DNA of 64,000 bases. Source: Actinernus sp. WN-2022 (lineage: Eukaryota; Cnidaria; Anthozoa; Actiniaria; Actinernidae). Below the pieces are notes generated by a model that saw only the letters and a program-made list of their open reading frames with translations, did not search any database and was not told the DNA's origin. Of the stretch, positions 54,496 through 64,000 are shown piece after piece; position 1 is the stretch's first letter; every line of letters begins with the position of its first letter. Location of the stretch: contig JAOWCC010001589.1 in the NCBI GenBank assembly GCA_030867875.1, positions 83,971,537-84,035,536 of the forward strand, in the 5' to 3' direction. The translations under genes and the position numbers were made by a program.

Positions 54496-54520
54496 CTGAT
54501 GAAGGCTGAAAGCCGAAACG
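54496..54520 (+). ncRNA. Hammerhead-like motif (plus copy)
   Basis: The same core as at 52203-52227, in the 3' non-coding part of the plus copy. Confidence 0.45.
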
Positions 54521-54619
54521 TTTTTAAATATATGGAACTGTGAGAAGTTGCCAGTTGTACTCCTGTAAATTCTTTGTATAATATATAACTACAACTAGCT
54601 GTGAATCCAGAGGGATCCT

Positions 54620-54666
54620 TCTACAGGAAGTTCATCGTTAGTTTTTACCGCCTTTTTCTATATTCA

Positions 54667-54701
<35 letters not shown>

Positions 54702-54890
54702 TGGATGCTTGAGTCTATACTGTCGGTATAGTGCTCAATGCATTAAATGCAGAGCGTAATAGATTGTGGGTTGTAGATAGATTAAAGGCAAGACATCACT
54801 TTAGCTGTTACTCCGAGTTTCACGCTTACGCGATCATCAGACAGACTTTAATGAAGAATAAACCTTACTTTAACCTACATATATATACAA
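54620..54890 (-). repeat. Inverted arm (left) of a second Penelope-like element
   Basis: The sequence from GTTAGTTTTTACCGCC through a TA microsatellite (54670-54698), GATTGTGGGTTGTAGATAGA and GATCATCAGACAGAC to AACCTACATATATA is mirrored at 55483-55286. It contains a complete hammerhead on the minus strand (54844-54805). Confidence 0.85.
54805..54844 (-). ncRNA. Type I hammerhead ribozyme (left arm)
   Basis: On the minus strand: stem I CUGU, CUGAUGA, stem II CGC-GUAA-GCG closed by U-U, GAA, stem III ACU-CGG-AGU, GUA cleavage triplet, stem I ACAG. All pairs are formed. The predicted cut is after the A complementary to 54809. The other copy is at 55328-55367 on the plus strand. Confidence 0.8.
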
Positions 54891-54957
54891 GCGGCGCTAT
54901 TGTTCTAGTTATCTATTGTTGTATAAATCGGTCTATAGTTCTACGGGCTTATTGTTG

Positions 54958-55290
54958 TTATGTTATTCGGCTTTTGGTGTTCATTAAGTAATACTTGTTC
55001 TCGTGGCGGCATTTTGAAATTAGTTCCGATCTTTTGTTGAGGAGGCTGGCTTTGTCGGCTTTAATGATGTGAAGTTTTTCCGCTAGACAGAGATTGCATC
55101 TTTTGGAAATGTTGTTGTATGGGCTTGCTGAGGTGATGATTGACCAGTTGATTGCGTAGTTTTTCTTGTTGTCCTTGAGTTTCCAGATGTGTTTTGAGAG
55201 CTCAGTGCTGTTGGCGTATTTTCTGTTTCGGAATGATAGCTTGTGTTGCGTGTGTCGTTGCTTGAATGTACCCTCTGTCAGTCCAATATA
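54958..55290 (-). pseudogene. GIY-YIG C-terminal fragment of a second Penelope-like family
   Basis: An open minus-strand frame without an ATG near its start reads YIGLTEGTFKQRHTQHKLSF, then NSTELSKHIWKLKDNKKNYA, NWSIITSASPYNN, CNLCLAEKLHIIKADKASLL, NKRSELISKCRH and ends KYYLMNTKSRIT. It begins at the second half of the GIY-YIG motif and includes the CNLC and C-terminal basic parts typical of coral and hydra elements. The N-terminal half is missing at the TA-rich junction near 55288. It belongs to a different family from the 52.5-kb copy, since the proteins share little beyond the fold. Confidence 0.75.
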
Positions 55291-55408
55291 TATGTAGGTT
55301 AAAGTAAGGTTTATTCTTCATTAAAGTCTGTCTGATGATCGCGTAAGCGTGAAACTCGGAGTAACAGCTAAAGTGATGTCTTGCCTTTAATCTATCTACA
55401 ACCCACAA

Positions 55409-55453
<45 letters not shown>

Positions 55454-55483
55454 TGAATATAAAAAAAGGCGGTAAAAACTAAC
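55286..55483 (+). repeat. Inverted arm (right) of the second Penelope-like element
   Basis: Reverse complement of 54620-54890, with a longer TA microsatellite (55410-55450). Inverted arms around a truncated body are a known outcome of Penelope-like insertion. Confidence 0.85.
55328..55367 (+). ncRNA. Type I hammerhead ribozyme (right arm)
   Basis: CUGU (55328-55331), CUGAUGA (55332-55338), U-CGC-GUAA-GCG-U, GAA, ACU-CGG-AGU (55354-55362), A55363, ACAG (55364-55367). Predicted self-cleavage is after A55363. The U-U at the base of stem II is non-canonical. Confidence 0.8.
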
Positions 55484-55513
55484 AGCACCGTCCAAATTGA
55501 AGCACCGTCCAAA

Positions 55514-55999
55514 TTGAAGCAATCTGAAAAGGTTGCGCAACCAGGTTGCTTCAAGTGCCTTAAGAAATGCGACCTTTGTAAAAATTATTTTGATGAGTAT
55601 CAACAATTTCAAAGCTCTGTAACCGGTCGTAATTATAACATTAAGGAAAGACTAAGTTGTAGCTCTTCGAATGTTATCTATCTCGTTTCTTGCATCAAGT
55701 GCAATATGCAATATGTAGGCTCCACATCCAACGAATTTAAGGTTAGATTCCGTAATCATAAGTCGGCTATGCTTACTAATAAGAGAACGTGTGAGGTGGC
55801 AATTCATTTTAATCAATCGTCGCACGAGTTAACTGACTACAAGTTCATATGTATTGAACAAATTAGAGATTCCGAACAGGTAAATAAGAAACTTCTAACT
55901 AGAGAAGCCTATTGGACAGCACAATTAAGGTGTTTACAACCGCATGGTATGAATAAACGGCGGGAATACAAATCCAAGAATAGAATATATTATAAATAG
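55514..55999 (+). CDS. Penelope-like GIY-YIG fragment (third copy)
   Basis: 161 residues are open from KQSEKVAQPGCFKCLKKCDL through VIYLVSCIKCNMQYVGSTS to KSKNRIYYK. Differences from the other copies are few (for example KNYF for KHYF, VNKK for VDKK) and leave the frame intact. It has no start of its own and no reverse transcriptase. Confidence 0.75.
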   Translation: MKQSEKVAQPGCFKCLKKCDLCKNYFDEYQQFQSSVTGRNYNIKERLSCSSSNVIYLVSCIKCNMQYVGSTSNEFKVRFRNHKSAMLTNKRTCEVAIHFNQSSHELTDYKFICIEQIRDSEQVNKKLLTREAYWTAQLRCLQPHGMNKRREYKSKNRIYYK

Positions 56000-56291
56000 G
56001 TTTACACTACCTTTAGAAATATTACAAATTACTCGATTGGTAATTAGCGTTTTAGTAGAACACACAATAACTAACTTTGGAATATATTCAGCAGTATTAC
56101 ATAACCTTTGCGATATTACATAACTGTTTGGATTACGGCTGCTCACATTGAATTTTAATCCTATTGTATTTATTTGAGGAACGGTAATTTCTTTTATTCA
56201 ACATTTTCTTTTAAAAACACTATTGTATTAGCTTTCTGTATATATATAGCACTAAACCTGAATGTAAATTTATTTATTTTTTACTTTTTAA

Positions 56292-56316
56292 CTGATGAAG
56301 GCTGAAAGCCGAAACG
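56292..56316 (+). ncRNA. Hammerhead-like motif (third copy)
   Basis: Identical core to 54496-54520. Confidence 0.45.
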
Positions 56317-56390
56317 TTTTTAAATCATTTATGGAACTGTGAGAAGTTGCCATGCAGTTGTACTCCAGTAAATTCTTTGTATATATATAT

Positions 56391-59300
56391 ATCTAGGGTG
56401 TTTTCACGAAATGGGTATTATCCTTGGAAGCCTCTTTTTCTGAAAACAGCGTTGATCTTGTAGAGGCGTGTCTAACAGAACTGACGAATATAGCCTTAGA
56501 TAGATGCACAAAAGACTGAAATTAAATCGTCACCCAGGCCACGCCTCTCCACGAATCTTAGCACCTCTAATGCGCCTGCGTGCTGACCTCTGTTCTCTGT
56601 GCTAGTGTTCATGTGCTGCAAAGCGTTTCATTAAACTTTGTACAGGTTAGTCCTTTTGATAGTATTGCTGTCTATTGGATTGGAGTAACTTACATGTGTT
56701 GAATTGTAATGCGGTATGTCTTGTAGGAATCTCCGTGCGTGCAAATCCTCGCCTGCGCAGATGGGCGACGCAAGAACAGTGACATTCTAAGCCGAGCGCC
56801 CGGCGGAGACTGGGCAGAGGGCCGAGTGGGTTATTGCAAAGGACACTGAAGGTATATAAACAGGCACATTAATCGTTTGCTAAAGACAGGTGCTAAGATC
56901 TAGGGTGTTTTCACGAAATGGGTATTATCCTTGGAAGCCTCTTTTTCTGAAAACAGCGTTGATCTTGTAGAGGCGTGTCTAACAGAACTGACGAATATAG
57001 CCTTAGATAGATGCACAAAAGACTGAAATTAAATCGTCACCCAGGCCACGCCTCTCCACGAATCTTAGCACCTCTAATGCGCCTGCGTGCTGACCTCTGT
57101 GCTCTGTGCTAGGTGTTCATGTGCTGCAAAGCGTTTCATTAAACTTTGTACAGGTTAGTCCTTTTGATAGTATTGCTGTCTATTGGATTGGAGTAACTTA
57201 CATGTGTTGAATTGTAATGCGGTATGTCTTGTAGGAATCTCCGTGCGTGCAAATCCTCGCCTGCGCAGATGGGCGACGCAAGAACAGTGACATTCTAAGC
57301 CGAGCGCCCGGCGGAGACTGGGCAGAGGGCCGAGTGGGTTATTGCAAAGGACACTGAAGGTATATAAACAGGCACATTAATCGTTTGCTAAAGACAGGTG
57401 CTAAGATCTAGGGTGTTTTCACGAAATGGGTATTATCCTTGGAAGCCTCTTTTTCTGAAAACAGCGTTGATCTTGTAGAGGCGTGTCTAACAGAACTGAC
57501 GAATATAGCCTTAGATAGATGCACAAAAGACTGAAATTAAATCGTCACCCAGGCCACGCCTCTCCACGAATCTTAGCACCTCTAATGCGCCTGCGTGCTG
57601 ACCTCTGTTCTCTGTGCTAGTGTTCATGTGCTGCAAAGCGTTTCATTAAACTTTGTACAGGTTAGTCCTTTTGATAGTATTGCTGTCTATTGGATTGGAG
57701 TAACTTACATGTGTTGAATTGTAATGCGGTATGTCTTGTAGGAATCTCCGTGCGTGCAAATCCTCGCCTGCGCAGATGGGCGACGCAAGAACAGTGACAT
57801 TCTAAGCCGAGCGCCCGGCGGAGACTGGGCAGAGGGCCGAGTGGGTTATTGCAAAGGACACTGAAGGTATATAAACAGGCACATTAATCGTTTGCTAAAG
57901 ACAGGTGCTAAGATCTAGGGTGTTTTCACGAAATGGGTATTATCCTTGGAAGCCTCTTTTTCTGAAAACAGCGTTGATCTTGTAGAGGCGTGTCTAACAG
58001 AACTGACGAATATAGCCTTAGATAGATGCACAAAAGACTGAAATTAAATCGTCACCCAGGCCACGCCTCTCCACGAATCTTAGCACCTCTAATGCGCCTG
58101 CGTGCTGACCTCTGTTCTCTGTGCTAGTGTTCATGTGCTGCAAAGCGTTTCATTAAACTTTGTACAGGTTAGTCCTTTTGATAGTATTGCTGTCTATTGG
58201 ATTGGAGTAACTTACATGTGTTGAATTGTAATGCGGTATGTCTTGTAGGAATCTCCGTGCGTGCAAATCCTCGCCTGCGCAGATGGGCGACGCAAGAACA
58301 GTGACATTCTAAGCCGAGCGCCCGGCGGAGACTGGGCAGAGGGCCGAGTGGGTTATTGCAAAGGACACTGAAGGTATATAAACAGGCACATTAATCGTTT
58401 GCTAAAGACAGGTGCTAAGATCTAGGGTGTTTTCACGAAATGGGTATTATCCTTGGAAGCCTCTTTTTCTGAAAACAGCGTTGATCTTGTAGAGGCGTGT
58501 CTAACAGAACTGACGAATATAGCCTTAGATAGATGCACAAAAGACTGAAATTAAATCGTCACCCAGGCCACGCCTCTCCACGAATCTTAGCACCTCTAAT
58601 GCGCCTGCGTGCTGACCTCTGTTCTCTGTGCTAGTGTTCATGTGCTGCAAAGCGTTTCATTAAACTTTGTACAGGTTAGTCCTTTTGATAGTATTGCTGT
58701 CTATTGGATTGGAGTAACTTACATGTGTTGAATTGTAATGCGGTATGTCTTGTAGGAATCTCCGTGCGTGCAAATCCTCGCCTGCGCAGATGGGCGACGC
58801 AAGAACAGTGACATTCTAAGCCGAGCGCCCGGCGGAGACTGGGCAGAGGGCCGAGTGGGTTATTGCAAAGGACACTGAAGGTATATAAACAGGCACATTA
58901 ATCGTTTGCTAAAGACAGGTGCTAAGATCTAGGGTGTTTTCACGAAATGGGTATTATCCTTGGAAGCCTCTTTTTCTGAAAACAGCGTTGATCTTGTAGA
59001 GGCGTGTCTAACAGAACTGACGAATATAGCCTTAGATAGATGCACAAAAGACTGAAATTAAATCGTCACCCAGGCCACGCCTCTCCACGAATCTTAGCAC
59101 CTCTAATGCGCCTGCGTGCTGACCTCTGTGCTCTGTGCTAGGTGTTCATGTGCTGCAAAGCGTTTCATTAAACTTTGTACAGGTTAGTCCTTTTGATAGT
59201 ATTGCTGTCTATTGGATTGGAGTAACTTACATGTGTTGAATTGTAATGCGGTATGTCTTGTAGGAATCTCCGTGCGTGCAAATCCTCGCCTGCGCAGATG

Positions 59301-62300
59301 GGCGACGCAAGAACAGTGACATTCTAAGCCGAGCGCCCGGCGGAGACTGGGCAGAGGGCCGAGTGGGTTATTGCAAAGGACACTGAAGGTATATAAACAG
59401 GCACATTAATCGTTTGCTAAAGACAGGTGCTAAGATCTAGGGTGTTTTCACGAAATGGGTATTATCCTTGGAAGCCTCTTTTTCTGAAAACAGCGTTGAT
59501 CTTGTAGAGGCGTGTCTAACAGAACTGACGAATATAGCCTTAGATAGATGCACAAAAGACTGAAATTAAATCGTCACCCAGGCCACGCCTCTCCACGAAT
59601 CTTAGCACCTCTAATGCGCCTGCGTGCTGACCTCTGTTCTCTGTGCTAGTGTTCATGTGCTGCAAAGCGTTTCATTAAACTTTGTACAGGTTAGTCCTTT
59701 TGATAGTATTGCTGTCTATTGGATTGGAGTAACTTACATGTGTTGAATTGTAATGCGGTATGTCTTGTAGGAATCTCCGTGCGTGCAAATCCTCGCCTGC
59801 GCAGATGGGCGACGCAAGAACAGTGACATTCTAAGCCGAGCGCCCGGCGGAGACTGGGCAGAGGGCCGAGTGGGTTATTGCAAAGGACACTGAAGGTATA
59901 TAAACAGGCACATTAATCGTTTGCTAAAGACAGGTGCTAAGAATTCTTGTAGAGGCGTGTCTAACAGAACTGACGAATATAGCCTTAGATAGATGCACAA
60001 AAGACTGAAATTAAATCGTCACCCAGGCCACGCCTCTCCACGAATCTTAGCACCTCTAATGCGCCTGCGTGCTGACCTCTGTGCTCTGTGCTAGGTGTTC
60101 ATGTGCTGCAAAGCGTTTCATTAAACTTTGTACAGGTTAGTCCTTTTGATAGTATTGCTGTCTATTGGATTGGAGTAACTTACATGTGTTGAATTGTAAT
60201 GCGGTATGTCTTGTAGGAATCTCCGTGCGTGCAAATCCTCGCCTGCGCAGATGGGCGACGCAAGAACAGTGACATTCTAAGCCGAGCGCCCGGCGGAGAC
60301 TGGGCAGAGGGCCGAGTGGGTTATTGCAAAGGACACTGAAGGTATATAAACAGGCACATTAATCGTTTGCTAAAGACAGGTGCTAAGATCTAGGGTGTTT
60401 TCACGAAATGGGTATTATCCTTGGAAGCCTCTTTTTCTGAAAACAGCGTTGATCTTGTAGAGGCGTGTCTAACAGAACTGACGAATATAGCCTTAGATAG
60501 ATGCACAAAAGACTGAAATTAAATCGTCACCCAGGCCACGCCTCTCCACGAATCTTAGCACCTCTAATGCGCCTGCGTGCTGACCTCTGTGCTCTGTGCT
60601 AGTGTTCATGTGCTGCAAAGCGTTTCATTAAACTTTGTACAGGTTAGTCCTTTTGATAGTATTGCTGTCTATTGGATTGGAGTAACTTACATGTGTTGAA
60701 TTGTAATGCGGTATGTCTTGTAGGAATCTCCGTGCGTGCAAATCCTCGCCTGCGCAGATGGGCGACGCAAGAACAGTGACATTCTAAGCCGAGCGCCCGG
60801 CGGAGACTGGGCAGAGGGCCGAGTGGGTTATTGCAAAGGACACTGAAGGTATATAAACAGGCACATTAATCGTTTGCTAAAGACAGGTGCTAAGATCTAG
60901 GGTGTTTTCACGAAATGGGTATTATCCTTGGAAGCCTCTTTTTCTGAAAACAGCGTTGATCTTGTAGAGGCGTGTCTAACAGAACTGACGAATATAGCCT
61001 TAGATAGATGCACAAAAGACTGAAATTAAATCGTCACCCAGGCCACGCCTCTCCACGAATCTTAGCACCTCTAATGCGCCTGCGTGCTGACCTCTGTGCT
61101 CTGTGCTAGGTGTTCATGTGCTGCAAAGCGTTTCATTAAACTTTGTACAGGTTAGTCCTTTTGATAGTATTGCTGTCTATTGGATTGGAGTAACTTACAT
61201 GTGTTGAATTGTAATGCGGTATGTCTTGTAGGAATCTCCGTGCGTGCAAATCCTCGCCTGCGCAGATGGGCGACGCAAGAACAGTGACATTCTAAGCCGA
61301 GCGCCCGGCGGAGACTGGGCAGAGGGCCGAGTGGGTTATTGCAAAGGACACTGAAGGTATATAAACAGGCACATTAATCGTTTGCTAAAGACAGGTGCTA
61401 AGATCTAGGGTGTTTTCACGAAATGGGTATTATCCTTGGAAGCCTCTTTTTCTGAAAACAGCGTTGATCTTGTAGAGGCGTGTCTAACAGAACTGACGAA
61501 TATAGCCTTAGATAGATGCACAAAAGACTGAAATTAAATCGTCACCCAGGCCACGCCTCTCCACGAATCTTAGCACCTCTAATGCGCCTGCGTGCTGACC
61601 TCTGTTCTCTGTGCTAGTGTTCATGTGCTGCAAAGCGTTTCATTAAACTTTGTACAGGTTAGTCCTTTTGATAGTATTGCTGTCTATTGGATTGGAGTAA
61701 CTTACATGTGTTGAATTGTAATGCGGTATGTCTTGTAGGAATCTCCGTGCGTGCAAATCCTCGCCTGCGCAGATGGGCGACGCAAGAACAGTGACATTCT
61801 AAGCCGAGCGCCCGGCGGAGACTGGGCAGAGGGCCGAGTGGGTTATTGCAAAGGACACTGAAGGTATATAAACAGGCACATTAATCGTTTGCTAAAGACA
61901 GGTGCTAAGATCTAGGGTGTTTTCACGAAATGGGTATTATCCTTGGAAGCCTCTTTTTCTGAAAACAGCGTTGATCTTGTAGAGGCGTGTCTAACAGAAC
62001 TGACGAATATAGCCTTAGATAGATGCACAAAAGACTGAAATTAAATCGTCACCCAGGCCACGCCTCTCCACGAATCTTAGCACCTCTAATGCGCCTGCGT
62101 GCTGACCTCTGTTCTCTGTGCTAGTGTTCATGTGCTGCAAAGCGTTTCATTAAACTTTGTACAGGTTAGTCCTTTTGATAGTATTGCTGTCTATTGGATT
62201 GGAGTAACTTACATGTGTTGAATTGTAATGCGGTATGTCTTGTAGGAATCTCCGTGCGTGCAAATCCTCGCCTGCGCAGATGGGCGACGCAAGAACAGTG

Positions 62301-64000
62301 ACATTCTAAGCCGAGCGCCCGGCGGAGACTGGGCAGAGGGCCGAGTGGGTTATTGCAAAGGACACTGAAGGTATATAAACAGGCACATTAATCGTTTGCT
62401 AAAGACAGGTGCTAAGATCTAGGGTGTTTTCACGAAATGGGTATTATCCTTGGAAGCCTCTTTTTCTGAAAACAGCGTTGATCTTGTAGAGGCGTGTCTA
62501 ACAGAACTGACGAATATAGCCTTAGATAGATGCACAAAAGACTGAAATTAAATCGTCACCCAGGCCACGCCTCTCCACGAATCTTAGCACCTCTAATGCG
62601 CCTGCGTGCTGACCTCTGTGCTCTGTGCTAGGTGTTCATGTGCTGCAAAGCGTTTCATTAAACTTTGTACAGGTTAGTCCTTTTGATAGTATTGCTGTCT
62701 ATTGGATTGGAGTAACTTACATGTGTTGAATTGTAATGCGGTATGTCTTGTAGGAATCTCCGTGCGTGCAAATCCTCGCCTGCGCAGATGGGCGACGCAA
62801 GAACAGTGACATTCTAAGCCGAGCGCCCGGCGGAGACTGGGCAGAGGGCCGAGTGGGTTATTGCAAAGGACACTGAAGGTATATAAACAGGCACATTAAT
62901 CGTTTGCTAAAGACAGGTGCTAAGATCTAGGGTGTTTTCACGAAATGGGTATTATCCTTGGAAGCCTCTTTTTCTGAAAACAGCGTTGATCTTGTAGAGG
63001 CGTGTCTAACAGAACTGACGAATATAGCCTTAGATAGATGCACAAAAGACTGAAATTAAATCGTCACCCAGGCCACGCCTCTCCACGAATCTTAGCACCT
63101 CTAATGCGCCTGCGTGCTGACCTCTGTGCTCTGTGCTAGTGTTCATGTGCTGCAAAGCGTTTCATTAAACTTTGTACAGGTTAGTCCTTTTGATAGTATT
63201 GCTGTCTATTGGATTGGAGTAACTTACATGTGTTGAATTGTAATGCGGTATGTCTTGTAGGAATCTCCGTGCGTGCAAATCCTCGCCTGCGCAGATGGGC
63301 GACGCAAGAACAGTGACATTCTAAGCCGAGCGCCCGGCGGAGACTGGGCAGAGGGCCGAGTGGGTTATTGCAAAGGACACTGAAGGTATATAAACAGGCA
63401 CATTAATCGTTTGCTAAAGACAGGTGCTAAGATCTAGGGTGTTTTCACGAAATGGGTATTATCCTTGGAAGCCTCTTTTTCTGAAAACAGCGTTGATCTT
63501 GTAGAGGCGTGTCTAACAGAACTGACGAATATAGCCTTAGATAGATGCACAAAAGACTGAAATTAAATCGTCACCCAGGCCACGCCTCTCCACGAATCTT
63601 AGCACCTCTAATGCGCCTGCGTGCTGACCTCTGTTCTCTGTGCTAGTGTTCATGTGCTGCAAAGCGTTTCATTAAACTTTGTACAGGTTAGTCCTTTTGA
63701 TAGTATTGCTGTCTATTGGATTGGAGTAACTTACATGTGTTGAATTGTAATGCGGTATGTCTTGTAGGAATCTCCGTGCGTGCAAATCCTCGCCTGCGCA
63801 GATGGGCGACGCAAGAACAGTGACATTCTAAGCCGAGCGCCCGGCGGAGACTGGGCAGAGGGCCGAGTGGGTTATTGCAAAGGACACTGAAGGTATATAA
63901 ACAGGCACATTAATCGTTTGCTAAAGACAGGTGCTAAGATCTAGGGTGTTTTCACGAAATGGGTATTATCCTTGGAAGCCTCTTTTTCTGAAAACAGCGT
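56391..64000 (+). repeat. 507/508-bp satellite, 15 units and a partial
   Basis: Units start at 56391, 56898, 57406, 57913, 58420, 58927, 59435, 59942 (lacks about 65 bp), 60388, 60895, 61403, 61910, 62417, 62925, 63432 and 63939 (cut by the window). Units are almost identical. Visible variants affect GTTCTC/GTGCTC and CTAGTG/CTAGGTG. No unit has a long reading frame. Each holds an inverted CCAAT box, GTGCAAAT, a GC-rich block and TATATAAA. The array starts directly at the Penelope-element TA tail and continues beyond the window. Confidence 0.97.
56700..56900 (+). promoter_or_regulatory. Promoter-like cluster in each satellite unit (first unit given)
   Basis: ATTGG (56677-56681), GTGCAAAT (octamer-like, about 56738), CCTGCGCAGATGGGCGACGC, GCGCCCGGCGGAGAC and TATATAAA (56853-56860) occur in that order, as in a polymerase II promoter. 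A start about 30 bp on would lie near 56885, and the transcript would run into the next unit. Motifs are seen; function is inferred. Confidence 0.35.

Larger units (their letters stand above)
53638..54579 (+). mobile_element. Penelope-like element, plus copy of the inverted pair
   Basis: This starts abruptly at CGCATATTTCCAGC, back to back with the minus copy. It runs through GIY-YIG and the 3' non-coding part to TTCTTTGTATAATATATA. The sequence matches 53085-52146 in reverse without visible differences, so the inversion is recent or arose during insertion. Confidence 0.85.
55484..56390 (+). mobile_element. Penelope-like element, third (diverged) copy
   Basis: 5'-truncated at GCACCGTCCAAATTGAAGCA, which is itself repeated twice at the junction (55485-55515). 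The body is about 95% identical to 53710-54579 and the 3' end runs into TA repeats and then the satellite. It is an older insertion than the inverted pair. Confidence 0.8.

Noticed and set aside
55202..55612. 136-codon frame crossing the TA microsatellite
   Set aside because: It mixes antisense Penelope sequence, microsatellite and ribozyme arm; the true GIY-YIG frame is the one at 55290-54958.
56391..64000. 5S rRNA, snRNA or spliced-leader gene cluster
   Set aside because: The unit lacks the internal control region of 5S, the conserved U1-U6, U7, U11 and U12 sequences, and a clear Sm site with a following stem, so no RNA gene is called.

Overview
This is eukaryotic nuclear DNA, very probably from an anthozoan cnidarian (stony-coral-like). 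That is inferred from intron-containing C-type lectin exons, several families of CR1/L2/jockey-type LINEs, Penelope-like elements with GIY-YIG domains, a PIN+CXC gene family expanded in cnidarians, a P2X7-like C-terminal domain, and dense AT-rich MITEs. No species can be named from sequence alone. There are no bacterial operons, CRISPR arrays or rRNA genes.

The one well-supported host gene is on the minus strand, 38614 to 14908. Five exons encode a signal peptide followed by four C-type lectin domains (CTLDs). All introns are phase 1, the exon lengths sum to a multiple of three (1713 nt, 570 codons plus stop), and two overlapping AATAAA signals follow the stop. The first exon, a 25-codon signal peptide, is too short to be found by simple ORF length. 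The last exon is split by a 6682-bp foldback element (15315-21996) flanked by a perfect 10-bp target duplication, ACTGAGTTAA. Removing the element plus one duplicate restores the lectin reading frame exactly.

Region by region. 1-1189: CRE-like sites, a TATA box and a RecQ-like helicase start, also found as a reverse repeat at 28.6-29.0 kb. 1.2-3.8 kb: a 5'-truncated LINE with a nearly intact reverse transcriptase. 3.8-11.8 kb: old repeats, including a 179-bp MITE inserted in a dead LINE and a 256-bp palindrome. 12.3-14.7 kb: a 72/76-bp minisatellite of about 34 units just downstream of the lectin gene. 15.3-22.0 kb: the foldback element. 22-38.6 kb: lectin introns with tRNA-derived SINEs, a 68-bp tandem array and many MITEs. 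39.1-41.4 kb: a broken PIN/CXC gene between 242-bp direct repeats. 42-45.8 kb: LINE remnants, a hammerhead ribozyme and a MITE with a 9-bp target duplication. 47.8-49.1 kb: a LINE with an internal deletion. 51.1-51.8 kb: a two-exon P2X7-like fragment. 52.1-56.4 kb: Penelope-like elements, including a near-perfect inverted pair and inverted hammerhead ribozymes. 56.4 kb to the end: a very homogeneous 507/508-bp satellite (15 units and a partial) in which every unit carries promoter-like motifs.

The coding units do not form a pathway. The window is a lectin locus heavily remodelled by mobile DNA. The most unusual items are the satellite-armed foldback in the lectin exon, the hammerhead ribozymes and the promoter-bearing satellite.
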